Assembly: GCA_019748095.1 (NCBI GenBank)
Contig: JAIEQA010000013.1
Span: forward strand, 1-64,000
Length of the DNA stretch: 64,000 nt
Reading direction: 5' to 3'
Source of the DNA: Caulobacteraceae bacterium
GTDB lineage: Bacteria > Pseudomonadota > Alphaproteobacteria > Caulobacterales > Caulobacteraceae
Part shown: positions 62,216 through 64,000 of the stretch, piece after piece
Numbering within the stretch: the first letter of the stretch is position 1
Layout of the letters: each line of letters opens with the position of its first letter
The notes under the pieces: model-generated
Told to the model about the DNA's origin: nothing
Databases searched by the model: none
Seen by the model: only the letters and a program-made list of their open reading frames with translations
Made by a program: the position numbers and the translations under genes

Positions 62216-62896
62216 GTGAGGGTCTGGGTCACCCGAGCCCGGCCCGGCGCCGAACGGACCGCCGAGCGCCTCGCCGCGCTCGGTTTCACCCCGCTTGTGG
62301 TCCCCCTGCTGGAGATCCGGTCTCTTGATGTGCGGCTGGACCTGACCGGGGTCGAGGTCCTGGCCTTCACCAGCCTGAATGGCGTCGCCGCCTTCACCGC
62401 CCTGTCGGACGAACGATCCCTGCCCGTTCTGGCCGTAGGGGATGCGACCGCCGGGGCGGCACGGGACGCGGGGTTTGGCCAGGTCCGCTCGGCCGGGGGC
62501 GACCTCGGGGCCCTGGCCGCCCTGATCCGGCAGGAAGCCGCCGGCCTGTCGATCCTGCACCCCTGCGCGGCCGAGCCGGCCGGCGACCTGGCCGGGACCG
62601 TGGGGACCGGGGCGGATGTCCATGCTGCCCCTGTCTATGGGGCCCGGGAGACCGGAGCCGTGCCGCCTCGGGATTGGGACGCAGTCCTGTTCCATTCCCC
62701 GCGCGCCGCCCGCGCCCTGCCGGCGGGGATCGGGGGCGGGGTCGCGGTGGCCCTGTCCCCCGCCGTCGCCGCCTCCCTGTCAGACCGGGGCTTCGCTGCG
62801 GTCCATATCGCCGCTGCCCCCACCGAAACAGCGCTGCTGGAGGCCCTGGCCCGGGCGACCCCAACCGCCCTTGGCAATCCCGGGTCCGACGTATAA
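62216..62896 (+). CDS. hemD: uroporphyrinogen-III synthase HemD
   Basis: This 226-residue two-lobe protein starts at a GTG. Signs: VWVTRARPGAERTAERLAALGF, LAFTSLNGVAAF, LAVGDATAGAARDAGF and VLFHSPRAARAL. HemD proteins diverge strongly in sequence, so the family call rests on these segments and on hemC upstream. The purine-rich ribosome-binding site is part of the inverted-repeat element. Confidence 0.92.
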   Translation: MRVWVTRARPGAERTAERLAALGFTPLVVPLLEIRSLDVRLDLTGVEVLAFTSLNGVAAFTALSDERSLPVLAVGDATAGAARDAGFGQVRSAGGDLGALAALIRQEAAGLSILHPCAAEPAGDLAGTVGTGADVHAAPVYGARETGAVPPRDWDAVLFHSPRAARALPAGIGGGVAVALSPAVAASLSDRGFAAVHIAAAPTETALLEALARATPTALGNPGSDV

Positions 62897-62939
62897 ACAG
62901 CCGCATCCGTCGCCGGGGGCATCCGCCACCAGCCGACAG

Positions 62940-63015
62940 GCCGCTTTAGCTCAGCTGGTAGAGCACCGCATTCGTAATGCGGGGGTCAGGTGTTCGAGTC
63001 ACCTAAGCGGCACCA
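62940..63015 (+). tRNA. tRNA-Thr (CGT anticodon)
   Basis: A 76-nt cloverleaf with encoded CCA: acceptor stem GCCGCTT/AAGCGGC, D-stem GCTC/GAGC, anticodon stem CCGCA/TGCGG with loop TTCGTAA (anticodon CGT at 62973-62975, reading ACG), and T-arm AGGTG-TTCGAGT-CACCT. It is followed by an integrase gene, so its 3' end is a likely attachment site. Confidence 0.95.
62988..63015 (+). other. likely attL site at the 3' end of tRNA-Thr
   Basis: P4-type integrases usually recombine at tRNA 3' ends. The T-arm and acceptor end of this tRNA, directly before the integrase, should be one boundary of the island. The exact core cannot be set without the matching repeat at the other end, outside the window. 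Confidence 0.5.
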
Positions 63016-63140
63016 CCATCCTGAACGCCAATGTGCGCCGGTGGTTGAAAAAACCAATAAAATATAGCATATTAGGCCAAAGATTGGTCGCCGATGTTCG
63101 TCGGCGTTCGCCAATAGTCGGCCGAAACTGGGGGCTCTTG

Positions 63141-63177
63141 TGGGGGCCTTTGGGTAGGCCTTGAGAAAAGGCCCCCA
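63141..63177 (+). promoter_or_regulatory. hairpin just before the integrase start
   Basis: TGGGGGCCTTT (63141-63151) and AAAGGCCCCCA (63167-63177) form an 11-bp perfect stem that ends 3 bp before the TTG start at 63180. It could hide the ribosome-binding region or be an arm-type site for the integrase. Confidence 0.45.
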
Positions 63178-63179
63178 AG

Positions 63180-64000
63180 TTGGCTCTGACGGACTCAACC
63201 ATCCGCGCCCTTCGTCCCCGCGAGCGGCCTTATAAGATTTTCGACGAAAAGGGCCTCTATCTTCAGGTGACCCCGGCCGGGGGGCGGCTATGGCGATTGA
63301 AGTTTCGCGCTGCGGGCGGGCTGGAGAAGAAGCTCTCGTTCGGCGGCTATCCCGAAATCAGCCTCAAGGAAGCGCGCGAACTCAGGGATCGGGCGCGGTC
63401 TCTGGTCGCGAGCGGCGTTGATCCGGCCGACACTAAGCGTCGTGACAAGCGCGCGGCCAAGGTCAGCGCCGACAATACGTTCAGCGCCGTGGCTACGGAC
63501 TACATCGCCAAGAACCGGCGCGATGGTCTGTCCGACGCAACCGTTGCCAAGCGCGAGTGGTTCGTCAGGCTTGTGGAGCGGAGCCTCGGCGGGCGGCCCG
63601 TGTCCGAAATTCAGCCCTTTGAAGTGCTAGACGCCGTCCGGCCTTTCGAGGCCGCGAAAAATGACGAGAAGGCCCATCGGACGCTCCAGTTCATTGGTCA
63701 GGTGTTCCGCTACGCTGTCGCCAACCAGATCGCGGCCAGCGATCCGACTCGCGATCTGCGCGGCGCTCTGTCGAAGCGCAGGCCCAGGAACCTCGCCGCC
63801 ATTCTGGAGCCGAAGCGCGTCGGGGAGCTCCTGCGTAACATCGACGGCTATGAGGGACTGCCGCTGACGAAGCTGGCGCTCCAGCTTTCGCCGCTGGTGT
63901 TTGTCCGTCCCGGCGAACTGCGCCGCGCGGAATGGGCCGAGATAGACCTCGACGCGGCTGTCTGGCGCATCCCAGCCGAAAAGATGAAAGCCCGCATGGA
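63180..64000 (+). CDS. tyrosine-type (P4-like) site-specific integrase, partial
   Basis: This frame is open past the window end (at least 273 residues). A TTG start at 63180 gives ALTDSTIRALRPRERPYKIFDEKGLYLQV, the N-terminal arm-binding (DUF4102-type) opening of P4-like integrases; an in-frame stop at 63162 limits the start. Then come GGRLWRLKFR, the core-binding SAM-like domain and the first catalytic Arg in FVRPGELRRAEW. The remaining catalytic residues are beyond the window. It lies 165 bp after the tRNA. Confidence 0.93.
   Translation, partial: MALTDSTIRALRPRERPYKIFDEKGLYLQVTPAGGRLWRLKFRAAGGLEKKLSFGGYPEISLKEARELRDRARSLVASGVDPADTKRRDKRAAKVSADNTFSAVATDYIAKNRRDGLSDATVAKREWFVRLVERSLGGRPVSEIQPFEVLDAVRPFEAAKNDEKAHRTLQFIGQVFRYAVANQIAASDPTRDLRGALSKRRPRNLAAILEPKRVGELLRNIDGYEGLPLTKLALQLSPLVFVRPGELRRAEWAEIDLDAAVWRIPAEKMKARM

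Noticed and set aside
62986-63202. Short minus-strand frames after the tRNA
   Set aside because: They overlap the tRNA 3' end and integrase leader, start without ribosome-binding sites and show no family features.

Overview
The window is a high-GC, densely packed alphaproteobacterial chromosome segment. It most resembles Caulobacteraceae, and Brevundimonas is my best guess. That assignment is inferred from the gene set: a ShkA-type hybrid kinase, a SigF/NrsF pair beside bufferin genes, a DUF4167 protein, a phasin, short palindromic intergenic repeats, and ATGA start/stop overlaps. No rRNA, transposase or CRISPR array was seen. Almost the whole window looks like ordinary core chromosome. The main exception is the right edge, where a tRNA-Thr gene is followed by a P4-type integrase, probably the left end of a genomic island that continues outside the window.

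Layout. 1-4.7 kb: a DUF4167 protein (cut by the window start), a repeat cluster, prmC, a MOSC protein, a YihY-type membrane protein and a small hypothetical. 4.9-7.1 kb: a cold-shock gene with a long leader and a strong terminator, then the cytochrome c maturation genes ccmC-ccmD-ccmG. 7.1-10.7 kb, minus strand: a MarR regulator, the YciB septation protein, ftsY and an ArsO-like monooxygenase flanked by a degraded duplication of the ftsY start. 10.9-13.1 kb: a Tat-exported hydrolase divergent from a LysR regulator with a palindromic operator candidate. 13.2-16.8 kb: an ECF sigma factor and NrsF-type anti-sigma factor converge on a bufferin operon (bufA-bufB-bufC-doxX), a metal-stress module. 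17-22.6 kb: a VWA-domain protein, nadE, a PhnA-like small protein and a hydrolase, with two conspicuous inverted-repeat clusters. 22.7-26 kb: a HAD phosphatase, an aminotransferase/oxidoreductase pair for an amino sugar, and an acetyltransferase. 26-31.7 kb: MaoC dehydratase, threonine dehydratase, glpK, an APH-fold phosphotransferase and two exported proteins. 31.8-36.3 kb: two paralogous secreted prolyl oligopeptidases separated by a 31-bp perfect inverted repeat. 36.4-44 kb: an ion channel, host-attachment protein, dapF, maeB, an AmpG-like permease and the shkA-like kinase. 44-51 kb: comM/yifB, gshB, a SirB1 protein, yraN, rsmI, hemW and rdgB. 51-58.8 kb: a 38-codon membrane peptide, a DUF2975/HTH pair, an Smr protein, adenosine kinase, an ATP-grasp enzyme overlapping nth, an amine oxidase, a creatininase, a phasin and a Rieske protein. 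58.8-62.9 kb: gpsA, tsaD, then divergently hemC and hemD.

How the genes work together. Haem and cytochrome biogenesis is represented at several places (ccmCDG, hemC, hemD, hemW). The SigF/NrsF plus bufferin block is the clearest functional module: a membrane anti-sigma factor would release the sigma factor under metal stress, which would transcribe its own gene and the bufferin operon through GTAAC/CGAA-type promoters visible in both upstream regions. The ShkA-like kinase carries the DDR linker motif associated with c-di-GMP control of the stalk/cell-cycle phosphorelay. I did not find a clearly undescribed multi-gene system. The best leads are the repeat-mediated rearrangement at ftsY/arsO, the nadE-distal hairpin, the repeat that supplies the hemD ribosome-binding site, the 69-codon frame coupled to the ATP-grasp gene, and the island boundary.
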